A stretch of DNA of 64,000 nucleotides from Synechococcus sp. CC9616 (GTDB taxonomy: Bacteria > Cyanobacteriota > Cyanobacteriia > PCC-6307 > Cyanobiaceae). Of the stretch, positions 48,544 to 57,681 are shown piece after piece. The DNA is taken from contig NZ_KI911558.1 of the NCBI RefSeq assembly GCF_000515235.1, forward strand, positions 1,835,466 through 1,899,465. The letters run 5' to 3'. The notes beneath the pieces are model-generated. The model saw only the letters and a program-made list of their open reading frames with translations. It was not told where the DNA came from and did not search any database. Each line of letters starts with the position of its first letter. The first letter of the stretch is position 1. Made by a program: the position numbers and the translations under genes.

Positions 48544-51500
48544 CTACGTTATATCGACAATCTCAGATGTCAAAACAGGATTTCCTTCAAGCACAGCGAA
48601 CAAACCGCCAGCTCCCCAATTCTTATTTGATCCATTTGCATTGAAATAGAGTCGACCAGAAAGTTGATGGTAAACAAAATCAGCATCACGCCTTGCTGTT
48701 TTCTTCCATTTTTTAGCCCTACTGATTGCAAAGTTCGCGTCAGACTCAGCCCCAAAGGATTGGACATCAATTTCCAGACGTTGTGACGATGGATCAAAGT
48801 TTGTAATGATATCGGCATTTTTTCTTCCAAAAGAACCACTTCCGCGCACCTTGACAGTGTCAACAATTTGTTCCGTCACGGGTTCCTCGACAGGTTCTGT
48901 AACCAGTTCCGTCACGGGTTCCTCAGTAGGTTCTGTAACCGGTTCTGTCACAGTTTCCTCGACAGGTTCTGTAACCAGTTCCGTCACAGGTTCCTCGGTA
49001 GGTTCTGTAACCGGTTCTGTCACAGTTTCCTCGACAGGTTCTGTAACCGGTTCCGTCACAGGTTCCTCGACAGGTTTATGGGTCACATCAACAATCTCAG
49101 ATGTCAAAACAGGGTTTCCTTCAAGAACCGCAACCAGACCACCGCTCCCCCATCCTTTGGCCGCTTTATCCGGATTGAAGAACAACTGCCCAAAACGTTG
49201 TCGGTAGACAAATTCGGCATCCAACTGGGCCGCTGCCTTCATCTTCTTTCGCTTATAAATGGCAACGAAGGCATCAGAATCAACTCCAAAGGATTGAGCA
49301 TCAATCTCCAGGCGTTGCGACGCAGGATCGAAGTTTGGAATGCGATCGGCATTTTTCTTTCCATAGGAGCCATCCCCAACAATCTCAATCGAGTCAATAA
49401 CGGGGTCCGTCACCGGGTCGGCCACAGGATCAATGACCGGGTCTGTGTCTGATTCAGGCTGCGACTTCTCAGTTGACAAGACAAGCTCCTTTTCAAAGCT
49501 GTTGCCGGCAGAATCCTTGGATGAGACGCGGATCTGGAATGACTGATCAGCACTCAAATCCTCTGATCCACTAAACAACAATTGTCCATCTTGAATACTG
49601 AATTGACTGTTGTTTGTATCTCCAGCACCCTCCACCAGGGCATAGGTGTGGACATCAACTGGATCAGAATCTGTCGTCGTGAACGTCGCCAGAACATCGC
49701 CCTTTCCGGAAGCCGAGCTCAATTCAGTTGTCGACAGGGCTAAGTCGGTGGGTCCATTAGCAGGCCCAACAGTGAAACTCCAGACATCACCAGGTACTTC
49801 ACCTTCATCCGTGACGGTGTCAACACGCCAGTAGTAGGTCTGGCCTGGGACGAGAGATTGCTGCGGTGTGAAAATATTGCTGACCTGGGCGGCCTGAAAC
49901 TCGAGATTGGCAGGATCAGAACCGAAGTAGACCTTGTTAGTGATCATCTCCAGTCCCTCCAGCCAGATCAGATCGGTGTTCGGCTTGGCACTTGCCGCAC
50001 CATCCCCAGGAATCGGACTCTTGGCATCCTCCGTTTTATGGCCGGGTATCCAGTAGTAGTCGTCGCCATATTCATAGGGGCCAATATCAGGGGCATCCCC
50101 AAAAAATCCATCGGTGATCCCAGGCTTGTACGTTCCCTTGTCGATCAAGGATGAACCCGCACGTGGCCTGAAATCAAAGTTCGCTGTATCACGCAGTTCA
50201 TCTTTGATTGAATGGCCACGCATCCACTCGGTCGTTGAGTTCCCGGTTTTATTCTCTGGGTTCAGTACAGGAATCGGGTGTCGCTCAATATTGCCGGCGT
50301 TATTATGAACAATTGAGTACAAATTACCCTGATACGGGTTAGAGCCGCGACGCCCTTCTTGTCTATAATCGTAGACATTAACACCGGTTTCTGGAAGAAT
50401 TAATCCCTGCGTTGCTGGGTCGTAACCACCCGTGTAGCCATAGAACTTATCTTTATCGAAGCCAAAATCATATTTTTCATTGTCAAACGCGAGATTACTT
50501 ATCAGGGTATGTTGATCGCCCTTGAAGCGATAACCTCGCCGATTGTTGAAGCTCACATTGTGATGGGCCGTTCCACCGATACCAGCGGGATCCCCATCAA
50601 AACGGATACCATTACGACCAGGCATATCGTGGATCCAGTTGTGTTGCAACGTGGTTCCAATCGCAGCACCCCGGTTGATCTGGATACCAGAATCATCACC
50701 GTGATAATGATAATCGTAAATACGATTTAGCTCCCCGAGTGATTTGCCACCCTGTTGGCCAAACTTCGCTCCCAGGCGAGTCATCCCGCCAAAACCCATC
50801 GAGTGGACGCTGTTGCGACGCGCCACCATTCCGTCATAAACACGGAATGATGCGAAACCACCATTACTTGGATTATTGTGAAAATGAGAATTTTCAACCA
50901 AAAAGTGGGCAGAGTTAGCCCCAAGATCAAGATCGGCGCCGAAGTTATAAGCAAACTCATTATTAATCCACTTCATATTGGAATTGTGATACCCAAAGCC
51001 AGTGGAAGGATCGATATTTCTATCCTCTCCCTTAACACGCCCGCCACCTCCAGCACTGTTGCCGAAAGGGTTGCGATAGGGATCCGCAATGATCGTACGC
51101 TTTTCAGCGTTCAACATGAAACGCGGATGAGCTGAATAGAGAAACTTCGTGTTTTTAAATGTAATGTCGTGATCACCCCAAAGATCAAACGCTCCAACCC
51201 TGAAGGTGATGTCGTTGAAATCAATAAACGAGGATCTCTGCATCTGCAGGATCTTGTCCGGAGTGCCCCACGCAGACAGGTCTCCGTCGGAGCCAACATT
51301 CTTGCTTGGGGTATTGGTTCTTGCCAGTTTGGATGTTTCTTCCTCACCGTAACCGCGAGCCTCAATCCTTTGTTCGTTGGGATTAGCGTTGCCGTCGAGC
51401 CAAACGAACAGCTCTCCAGTAGCTTCTTCGTAATGCCACTCCTTGGATTGATCGAGGAGATCTAGATGCTGCGTTAGGTAGTAAACGCTTGGCTGTCCAG

Positions 51501-54144
51501 GCCCTGTGAGAGTGCCATCCACCTGGAAGGAAGAATCTCCAGCGTTGTGTTGGATAACATCAACGGCATTGTTCTTGTAGCCGACAGCCACAGCACCTTC
51601 AACGCTGAATCCAAGATCTGAAAGCTTGTGTTCACTCTGATTGGGAACGGTATTGGCGCGCGTCTTCAGGTCCCAGTAACTGCCAGGCGTTGGATTACTG
51701 CCGTCTGAATCATCCAGCTCATGCCAATCTTTGGAGATGTTCGGCCAACGGGCGCCGGTGAGCATCGAATCACCGAGAAAGAGCTGGGTGACATCAAAGT
51801 CAACACTGGTTTTCCAGATATTGCCCTCGTGAGGGACCCATTCACTCGTGATCTCCTTCGCGCCGGAAACAACTACCTCCTCATCGTTATAACTCTGAAT
51901 GGTGATCCGTTGATCGGCCGATCCATCCAGATGGTTGAACCTGAGATGTTCCCGATATGTCCCCTCGCGAATATTGATGGTGTCGCCAGGCTTCAAACGA
52001 GCGATGGCATATTGAATCGATCCAAATGGTTCCTCAAGCGTGCCCGGATTGGTGTTATCACCATCCTTCGCCACAAAGTATGTCCCTGATGTGTTGCTGA
52101 AATCTTCCGTCAGTCCTTCGGTGATCTCTCCATCAACGTTGATCACATCTCCATACACCTCTTCCCAACCCTGATTGAGCGCTCGCTTTTGGGAAATCCA
52201 TACGTCGAAAACAGATTCGTTCGAAGCAAGAAGACGACCATCCGAATCAGTTGACCACTCACCGAATAGACCTCTGTTGCTCGTGCCTGTTCCCTTCAAC
52301 AGAATCCTGTAGGCACCTTCTTGCTCAGGATCTGGATTCGGAACAGCGCGGAAAACGTCATAACCCCACTTGAGTTTATTCGATGAACCAGAAAAAATCT
52401 TTCCTTTTTGCCCACTAATTTGAATAATCTTGCCCTGATCAACAATCTTGGATCCGTTGCTTCCATCCAGCAGACCATCACCATCCGCATCCAACTGAGC
52501 CGATGTCAGCTCAATCGTGGCATCAGCTTCCGACTCGGAGGTGAACTCCGGCACCGTCTGATCAATGGTGAGGGACGATGCTTCAGAACTGGATGGATCC
52601 TCGCCATCGGGTTTTAGCTCCCGCGCCGTGAACAAAAATGTGCCTTCAGCCAGGGCTTCGTTGTCTGCCAAAGCAAAGCTCCAGGCCCCAGACTCATCGG
52701 CCACCGCCGATCCCAACACGACATCACCAGCAAGCACCTCAACGGTGGATGCTGCCGTCGCCACACCTGAGAACACCGGGGTGTTGTCGTTCGTGAATCC
52801 GTCCGATCCACTGTCGACGGAGACGTTAAGTGTGGAGAGACTGTCATCCCCGACAGGAGTCAGAGGATCAAGGACGGGAATTTCAGGGTCATCAACCGGG
52901 ATCTCACCGGAAACAGGGACGATGTCGTCCTCTGTTTCGGGTTCGTCGGTGCCTAAATCATCGTCATTGGCATCATCGGCGTCATCAGACGTTGATCCAT
53001 CAGACACTGCACCTTGTTCAGAATCTGATTCAGCCGCTTCTTCCACACCCACACCCACACCCACTACACCGTCATCCGGCACGGTGTCCTCGACACTGAG
53101 AGCGCTGACGCCACCCTCACTCTCTGTTGATGCCTCGCCAAGATCGACGATGGTCTTGGACAGCGACACCTGCACGTCCAAACGGTTGCTGTTACCCGCC
53201 AGGTCTGTGGCCACAACAGCGAAGCCGATGCTGTCCGGCAGAGGAACCAGTGCAGCAGGATCGAGCCGAACCTCTCCGCTGGCAGCATCGATCGACAGAC
53301 CCGCCAGTGGCAGCTCGCTGAGGGACTCCAGCGTGAAGGTCACATCTGAGGCATCCTCTGCGGATGCTGTGTAGATCAGCTGGCCAACCGGGGCGTCGTC
53401 GTCCACCGACGCCGCCGTGATGCCCCCACCACTGCTGTCCTTTGCCAGGATCGACTCCCGGAATCGGGAATCCCAGCCAGCCAGAAGGGCCTCGACCGCT
53501 GGCAACCAGGAGGTTTTGCCAGTGATGACACCTTCCGTGTTGACATCAAGCAGCTGAAACGCAGATTGATTGCGCTTTCCCTTCTTCAGCAGAACCTCAA
53601 ACCCGTCCTCGACGACCAACGCCTGAATGGCATCCCAGCGCTTGGAGCTGGAGCTTGAAAGAGGATCCCCCCCCTTGGTCTGGAGTGTGATCGGATTTGA
53701 ATCGGTGAGGAGCTTGTAGGCCTTGCCCTTGGCGCGATCGAGGAATCCATCGCCGTTGGCATCACGTCGCGGGTCGTGCCCGATGAAGCCGTCCTTCCGG
53801 ATCTCATCACCAAAGACGCTCTCCAGGCCACTCTTGAGTGCCATGTCGATCGATTGCCACTTGGAGGAGCCGTTGATCACACCAGAGGCATTCGCCTCGA
53901 GCACCTTGAACTGCCCCTGTTTCTTCCCTTGCCCTTCCAGCAGCAGTTTGTAGCCGCCATCACCCCCATCCGACACCGCCTTAAGAATGTCCCACCGCTT
54001 CGTGGAGGAATCTGAAAAGCCTTTTCCCTTCCAGTCTTTGAGTGGCAGCTCTCCCTCAGCGGTGGCCAACTTGTATCGTCTCGAACCATCAACCAGGCCG
54101 TCTGCGTTGTTGTCTCGTGAGGGACGCTTGGTTTGGCTGGCCAC
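48544..54144 (-). CDS. Giant multidomain beta-helix surface/exoprotein (1866 residues)
   Basis: Paralogue of the downstream giant gene. Modules with the DxDGDG pattern lie at about 5-120, 125-235 and 550-660 (DADGDGLLDGSNGS). Between them are cadherin-like and acidic segments. Residues 690-1360 form a parallel beta-helix (EEPFGSIQYAIARLKPGDTI, ending DIGPYEYGDDYYWIPGHK), followed by YYWRVDT and a cadherin-like domain. The end has two copies of the C-terminal module (NADRIPNFDPASQRLEIDAQ and NADIITNFDPSSQRLEIDVQ) joined by a TEPVTEPVEE repeat linker. The FGE-like domain of the other giant is absent. It likely arose by tandem duplication; 100 bases separate the two genes, so they may form an operon. 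Confidence 0.82.
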   Translation of the reverse strand: MASQTKRPSRDNNADGLVDGSRRYKLATAEGELPLKDWKGKGFSDSSTKRWDILKAVSDGGDGGYKLLLEGQGKKQGQFKVLEANASGVINGSSKWQSIDMALKSGLESVFGDEIRKDGFIGHDPRRDANGDGFLDRAKGKAYKLLTDSNPITLQTKGGDPLSSSSSKRWDAIQALVVEDGFEVLLKKGKRNQSAFQLLDVNTEGVITGKTSWLPAVEALLAGWDSRFRESILAKDSSGGGITAASVDDDAPVGQLIYTASAEDASDVTFTLESLSELPLAGLSIDAASGEVRLDPAALVPLPDSIGFAVVATDLAGNSNRLDVQVSLSKTIVDLGEASTESEGGVSALSVEDTVPDDGVVGVGVGVEEAAESDSEQGAVSDGSTSDDADDANDDDLGTDEPETEDDIVPVSGEIPVDDPEIPVLDPLTPVGDDSLSTLNVSVDSGSDGFTNDNTPVFSGVATAASTVEVLAGDVVLGSAVADESGAWSFALADNEALAEGTFLFTARELKPDGEDPSSSEASSLTIDQTVPEFTSESEADATIELTSAQLDADGDGLLDGSNGSKIVDQGKIIQISGQKGKIFSGSSNKLKWGYDVFRAVPNPDPEQEGAYRILLKGTGTSNRGLFGEWSTDSDGRLLASNESVFDVWISQKRALNQGWEEVYGDVINVDGEITEGLTEDFSNTSGTYFVAKDGDNTNPGTLEEPFGSIQYAIARLKPGDTINIREGTYREHLRFNHLDGSADQRITIQSYNDEEVVVSGAKEITSEWVPHEGNIWKTSVDFDVTQLFLGDSMLTGARWPNISKDWHELDDSDGSNPTPGSYWDLKTRANTVPNQSEHKLSDLGFSVEGAVAVGYKNNAVDVIQHNAGDSSFQVDGTLTGPGQPSVYYLTQHLDLLDQSKEWHYEEATGELFVWLDGNANPNEQRIEARGYGEEETSKLARTNTPSKNVGSDGDLSAWGTPDKILQMQRSSFIDFNDITFRVGAFDLWGDHDITFKNTKFLYSAHPRFMLNAEKRTIIADPYRNPFGNSAGGGGRVKGEDRNIDPSTGFGYHNSNMKWINNEFAYNFGADLDLGANSAHFLVENSHFHNNPSNGGFASFRVYDGMVARRNSVHSMGFGGMTRLGAKFGQQGGKSLGELNRIYDYHYHGDDSGIQINRGAAIGTTLQHNWIHDMPGRNGIRFDGDPAGIGGTAHHNVSFNNRRGYRFKGDQHTLISNLAFDNEKYDFGFDKDKFYGYTGGYDPATQGLILPETGVNVYDYRQEGRRGSNPYQGNLYSIVHNNAGNIERHPIPVLNPENKTGNSTTEWMRGHSIKDELRDTANFDFRPRAGSSLIDKGTYKPGITDGFFGDAPDIGPYEYGDDYYWIPGHKTEDAKSPIPGDGAASAKPNTDLIWLEGLEMITNKVYFGSDPANLEFQAAQVSNIFTPQQSLVPGQTYYWRVDTVTDEGEVPGDVWSFTVGPANGPTDLALSTTELSSASGKGDVLATFTTTDSDPVDVHTYALVEGAGDTNNSQFSIQDGQLLFSGSEDLSADQSFQIRVSSKDSAGNSFEKELVLSTEKSQPESDTDPVIDPVADPVTDPVIDSIEIVGDGSYGKKNADRIPNFDPASQRLEIDAQSFGVDSDAFVAIYKRKKMKAAAQLDAEFVYRQRFGQLFFNPDKAAKGWGSGGLVAVLEGNPVLTSEIVDVTHKPVEEPVTEPVTEPVEETVTEPVTEPTEEPVTELVTEPVEETVTEPVTEPTEEPVTELVTEPVEEPVTEQIVDTVKVRGSGSFGRKNADIITNFDPSSQRLEIDVQSFGAESDANFAISRAKKWKKTARRDADFVYHQLSGRLYFNANGSNKNWGAGGLFAVLEGNPVLTSEIVDIT
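48880..49080 (-). repeat. 72-bp tandem repeats encoding TEPV/EEPV linker
   Basis: Units begin at 48901, 48973 and 49045 (the last partial), 72 bases apart, with internal 12-base sub-repeats encoding VTEP and VEEP. The array lies between the two C-terminal modules of the 1866-residue protein and is in frame. Confidence 0.88.
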
Positions 54145-54609
54145 GAGCTCGAAGTATTGTTCAACCTTTCATTCTGATGGGCTGAGCAGTACTACGCCAG
54201 CCTTGAGCTGAGCCCCAACGTACGGACTTACCAAAGCAACTGGCTCAGTTCATCCTCAAGGCTGTACATTTAAGAAATTGCTAATAAAAAGCACTTCAGG
54301 TCAAAGCGATAACGTCAACAAAATGTTTTGCTGACAATGGATTCCTAGGGGGAGTGAACCGAAGACAACATGAGATTCTTTGCAAGCCTGCCCGAAGCTT
54401 CGACGTGGTCGAAGGCGGCGATTGCGATACCGGTTGTGAAGCAACTATCACTGCAGCTCGACTGAGGCCAATGAGCGACTCCAAACTACTTTTGAATAAG
54501 CAGTTTGAACTTTAAAAGCCATCATTAGTACCCTTATGGCCCATTGCTTAAAGGAAAACGTCAGAGTGTTTGTATCATCCAATAAGCAGGAGCTCCATCC
54601 CCTAATTCG
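54145..54609. other. Divergent intergenic region with mnmG relic
   Basis: This 465-base region lies between the start of the 1866-residue gene and the start of the RTX gene. It must hold both promoters. It contains the decayed copy of the mnmG 5' end (54370-54471). The sequence 54472-54609 is AT-rich with TTTGAACTTTAA and TTAAAGGA stretches and no gene. No tRNA, integrase or clear att site was seen. Confidence 0.7.
54370..54471 (+). pseudogene. mnmG: Decayed 5' fragment of mnmG
   Basis: From the ATG at 54370 the sequence follows the first codons of the intact mnmG at 57682. The best block, TTCGACGTG at 54399 to the Arg-Leu codons near 54467, matches mnmG 57712-57780 without gaps at 53 of 69 bases by hand count. 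Its translation ends TGCEATITAARL against [12 protein letters not shown]. The FAD-binding GGGHAG is ruined (GGDCDTG), a single base is lost before the block, and similarity stops soon after. It is a non-functional duplicate left 3.3 kb upstream of the real gene, pointing to insertion of the RTX gene segment next to mnmG. Confidence 0.85.
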
Positions 54610-57600
54610 ATGACGTCCACCCTTTTCAACAATGCGCTGCATTTTGATGGCACAGGTGGCGCCTATTTAGAACGTACGAACACAGCGGTCGATCACTCAC
54701 CGTTATCACGAACATGGGTCAGACCAAATGCCGTCGCCGACGGTAAGACTGGGAACAGGAGCCAACCATGGGCCTCAAGTATTATTTTCAAGATTGAATC
54801 AATCAATACCGATAACAACTCGGTACTCTGGCGAAAAAGAGGAGGTGGAGTTGATCACATTACATTAAAGCTAGATACATCTGGCAAGCTTATTTTTACA
54901 CTTGGCCGACTGGGTGACGGCAACTACATAAAATTCACCTCAGCAAACAGTCTTGCAATAGATCAGTGGACTGCCATATATATCGATTACAATGGAGGAA
55001 GGACGAGAGAGACGGATAATTACAGCAGTCGATTCAGGCTGAGAAGCATTGATCTTTCCGATGGAACTTCAACAGATTTAACAACCGCAGGCACATGGGA
55101 GGCATTCGGGAATGGAAGCCGTAATAACGTCACTGGCTCGCTATTGTTAGGAGCAAATAGCGCAGGAAATAATAATTTTTCCGGAGATATTGCAGCATTT
55201 GCGATTACAACACTGAAGGCAAATGTAAATCTTCCTGATGACACTGAAATCGATAAATTTGTCAGGGACCCCAAGACATGGCTATCAGATTACAAAATTG
55301 GTAACAACTTTAGATACCCGTCTCAGAGGACTAATCAGGCAGGTACAAATTTCGCAATGAGTAGTGCCGGTGCTGCTACCACAGCATCCTCCCAAGCCAC
55401 ACAAGTCTATCTCTTTGGAGATGACATGCCGCTGGGTGGAGCCAGAAGCGACAGTTACGCAGACATGAAAGTTCGAAATAGAGTTTATCCCGGCTTCTCT
55501 AATGTTGAGCTAATCAATGGAAGCGGTACAAACTTTAATTCTGCATCATTTACATCGATCTATACACCACTAAGTCCATCAATTAGTTCCGTCAGCTCGT
55601 CAACAGCGAATGGCACCTATGGGATCGGTGATGCGATCACCATCAACGTTGAGTTTTCAGCGGCTGTAGATGTCGTCACAACAGATGGAACACCAACTTT
55701 AGAACTGGAAACCGGAGATACAGATCGCACAGTCGATTATTCCTCAGGAACTGGTACATCGACCCTCACATTCACATACACGGTGCAGGACGGGGACACT
55801 TCCAGTGATCTCGACTTCACGGGAACATCCGCACTCGCCCTCAACAGCGGCACCATCAAAGCCAGCACTGGGGCAGCGAATAACGCAAATCTCACGTTGG
55901 TATCGCCGGGAGCTGCAAATTCACTCGGGGCTAATAAAGCACTTGTCATTGATGGCACAGCGCCAACCGTTCAATCCGTCAGCAGTTCCACCGCTGATGG
56001 CACCTACAAAACCGGCGACACGATCACCATCAACGTCGTCTTCTCTGAGGCCGTCACCGTCAACACCACCGGCGGTACCCCCCAACTCACCCTCGAAACC
56101 GGAACCACCGATCAAGTCGTCAACTACTCCTCTGGATCGGGGACCACCACCCTCGCCTTCTCATACACCGTCCAAGCCGACGATTCCTCCGACGACCTCA
56201 ACTACAAAGCCACTTCCTCCCTCGCCCTCAACGGCGGCACAATCCAAGACGCCGCAGGCAACAACGCCACCCTCACTCTCCCCGCCCTTGCAGGCAGCGA
56301 CTCCCTCGCCGGCAACAGCGCCATCGTCGTTGACACCACGCCTTCTCCGAGCCCATCTCCAAGCCCTAGCCCCAACCCATCTCCAAGATCTCCTACTCCT
56401 ACTCCTTCCCCAACACCAACACCTGCTCCATCACCAACGCCAACGCAAAAGTCCAATCCTTCCCCAACTCCTGATCCAACTCCAGCCAAACCAGACAACT
56501 CAAATCCCCCCAATCTGATCCTTGATGCCAAACGAATTGGCAACCAACACGGGAAGGCAACCTACAGAATCAAGCCTGGCGCCAATGTTTGCCAGTCCGT
56601 TCTCAATCTCGACAATCAAGCCACGGGCGACGACACAGAAGAAACTGGAGAAGAGCTCACTTATCGAATCACAAAAGGAAACAAAAGAAGCCTTTTTAAT
56701 ATCAGCAACACCGGCATCCTCTCATTCATACCGGTAGAAAATGCATTCAAAAAGCAGATCCAAATCCTGCCTCTCACCATCAGCATCACCAGCAGCAAAC
56801 GCCTACTCCCAACAACCACTCAAGTGGTGATTGTCATCCCTGCCAAAGCCACCACAAAAAGTACGTGCGACCCAAAAAAATTCAAGCCAGAAGAAGATGG
56901 GTTTCGGCTGTTAGGCGGCTCCTGTGATGACACGTTTAAAGGGCGTTACTCATACACAGCACTTCACGGAAAAAAAGGCCATGACCGACTCATCGGCCGG
57001 GGAGCCAATGATTCTCTCTATGGCGGACAAGGCCATGACACGTTGCACGCAGGAGGAGGAGATGACCTGCTCATCGCTCATGAGGGGCATGACGTTCTGA
57101 AAGGGCGCAAAGGCAACGATCAACTTCGCGGACATTCAGGCCATGACACCCTCCGCGGTGGAAGCGGCAACGACACCCTCAGCGCTGGCTTGGGTGACGA
57201 CCTCCTCAATGGCCAAAGAGAAGATGACCTTCTACGTGGACGCCCAGGCAACGATCGCCTCCGCGCACACTCAGGCCATGACACATTGCGCGGGGGAGAG
57301 GGCAACGACTCACTCTCCGCCGGGGCAGGAAACGATCAACTTGTGGGGCGCAAAGACAACGATCTCCTCAAAGGACGCCAAGGCAACGACACTCTGCGCG
57401 GCGGGCCGGGAGATGACATTCTCAAGGGCGGCAAAGGCGCTGATCAATTCCGGCTGTCCAGGGGCACAGACGACATCCTCGATTTCAAACCCCATCAAGG
57501 CGACACCATCAAAGCCCCCTCATCCGTATCGCTTCAATTCGTTGAGAACGGACAACATCTCCTGCTTCTCGACCCCAGCTTCAACATTCACTCCACACTC

Positions 57601-57654
57601 CACAACACCTCAATTGACGCCTTGCTCAATGCTCAGCCTGGGCTCGTGAACTGA
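54610..57654 (+). CDS. Lectin-like RTX exoprotein
   Basis: The 1014-residue product has no signal peptide. Residues 10-215 look like a LamG/concanavalin-type domain ([23 protein letters not shown]). Two copies of an Ig-like repeat follow at about 325-450 and 455-575 ([19 protein letters not shown] and [19 protein letters not shown]), then a Pro/Ser linker at about 577-635, a cadherin-like stretch, and RTX nonapeptides at about 790-950. The C-terminus after [20 protein letters not shown] fits a type I secretion signal. Calcium would fold the RTX part outside the cell. The gene ends 27 bases before mnmG, so it now sits where mnmG's own upstream region would be. Confidence 0.88.
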   Translation: MTSTLFNNALHFDGTGGAYLERTNTAVDHSPLSRTWVRPNAVADGKTGNRSQPWASSIIFKIESINTDNNSVLWRKRGGGVDHITLKLDTSGKLIFTLGRLGDGNYIKFTSANSLAIDQWTAIYIDYNGGRTRETDNYSSRFRLRSIDLSDGTSTDLTTAGTWEAFGNGSRNNVTGSLLLGANSAGNNNFSGDIAAFAITTLKANVNLPDDTEIDKFVRDPKTWLSDYKIGNNFRYPSQRTNQAGTNFAMSSAGAATTASSQATQVYLFGDDMPLGGARSDSYADMKVRNRVYPGFSNVELINGSGTNFNSASFTSIYTPLSPSISSVSSSTANGTYGIGDAITINVEFSAAVDVVTTDGTPTLELETGDTDRTVDYSSGTGTSTLTFTYTVQDGDTSSDLDFTGTSALALNSGTIKASTGAANNANLTLVSPGAANSLGANKALVIDGTAPTVQSVSSSTADGTYKTGDTITINVVFSEAVTVNTTGGTPQLTLETGTTDQVVNYSSGSGTTTLAFSYTVQADDSSDDLNYKATSSLALNGGTIQDAAGNNATLTLPALAGSDSLAGNSAIVVDTTPSPSPSPSPSPNPSPRSPTPTPSPTPTPAPSPTPTQKSNPSPTPDPTPAKPDNSNPPNLILDAKRIGNQHGKATYRIKPGANVCQSVLNLDNQATGDDTEETGEELTYRITKGNKRSLFNISNTGILSFIPVENAFKKQIQILPLTISITSSKRLLPTTTQVVIVIPAKATTKSTCDPKKFKPEEDGFRLLGGSCDDTFKGRYSYTALHGKKGHDRLIGRGANDSLYGGQGHDTLHAGGGDDLLIAHEGHDVLKGRKGNDQLRGHSGHDTLRGGSGNDTLSAGLGDDLLNGQREDDLLRGRPGNDRLRAHSGHDTLRGGEGNDSLSAGAGNDQLVGRKDNDLLKGRQGNDTLRGGPGDDILKGGKGADQFRLSRGTDDILDFKPHQGDTIKAPSSVSLQFVENGQHLLLLDPSFNIHSTLHNTSIDALLNAQPGLVN
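56970..57475 (+). repeat. RTX nonapeptide repeat array
   Basis: About sixteen glycine- and aspartate-rich nonapeptide-like units such as [18 protein letters not shown] and GGPGDDILK occur in series. Some units carry His, Arg or Lys at calcium-site positions ([18 protein letters not shown]), so calcium affinity may be lower in part of the array. Confidence 0.9.
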
Positions 57655-57681
57655 ACACCTGCTGCTGCCGATAATGAAGCC

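Noticed and set aside
54145-54609. tRNA gene or integrase attachment site as the island insertion point
   Set aside because: No cloverleaf-forming sequence or long direct repeat was found; the only recognisable feature is the mnmG fragment.
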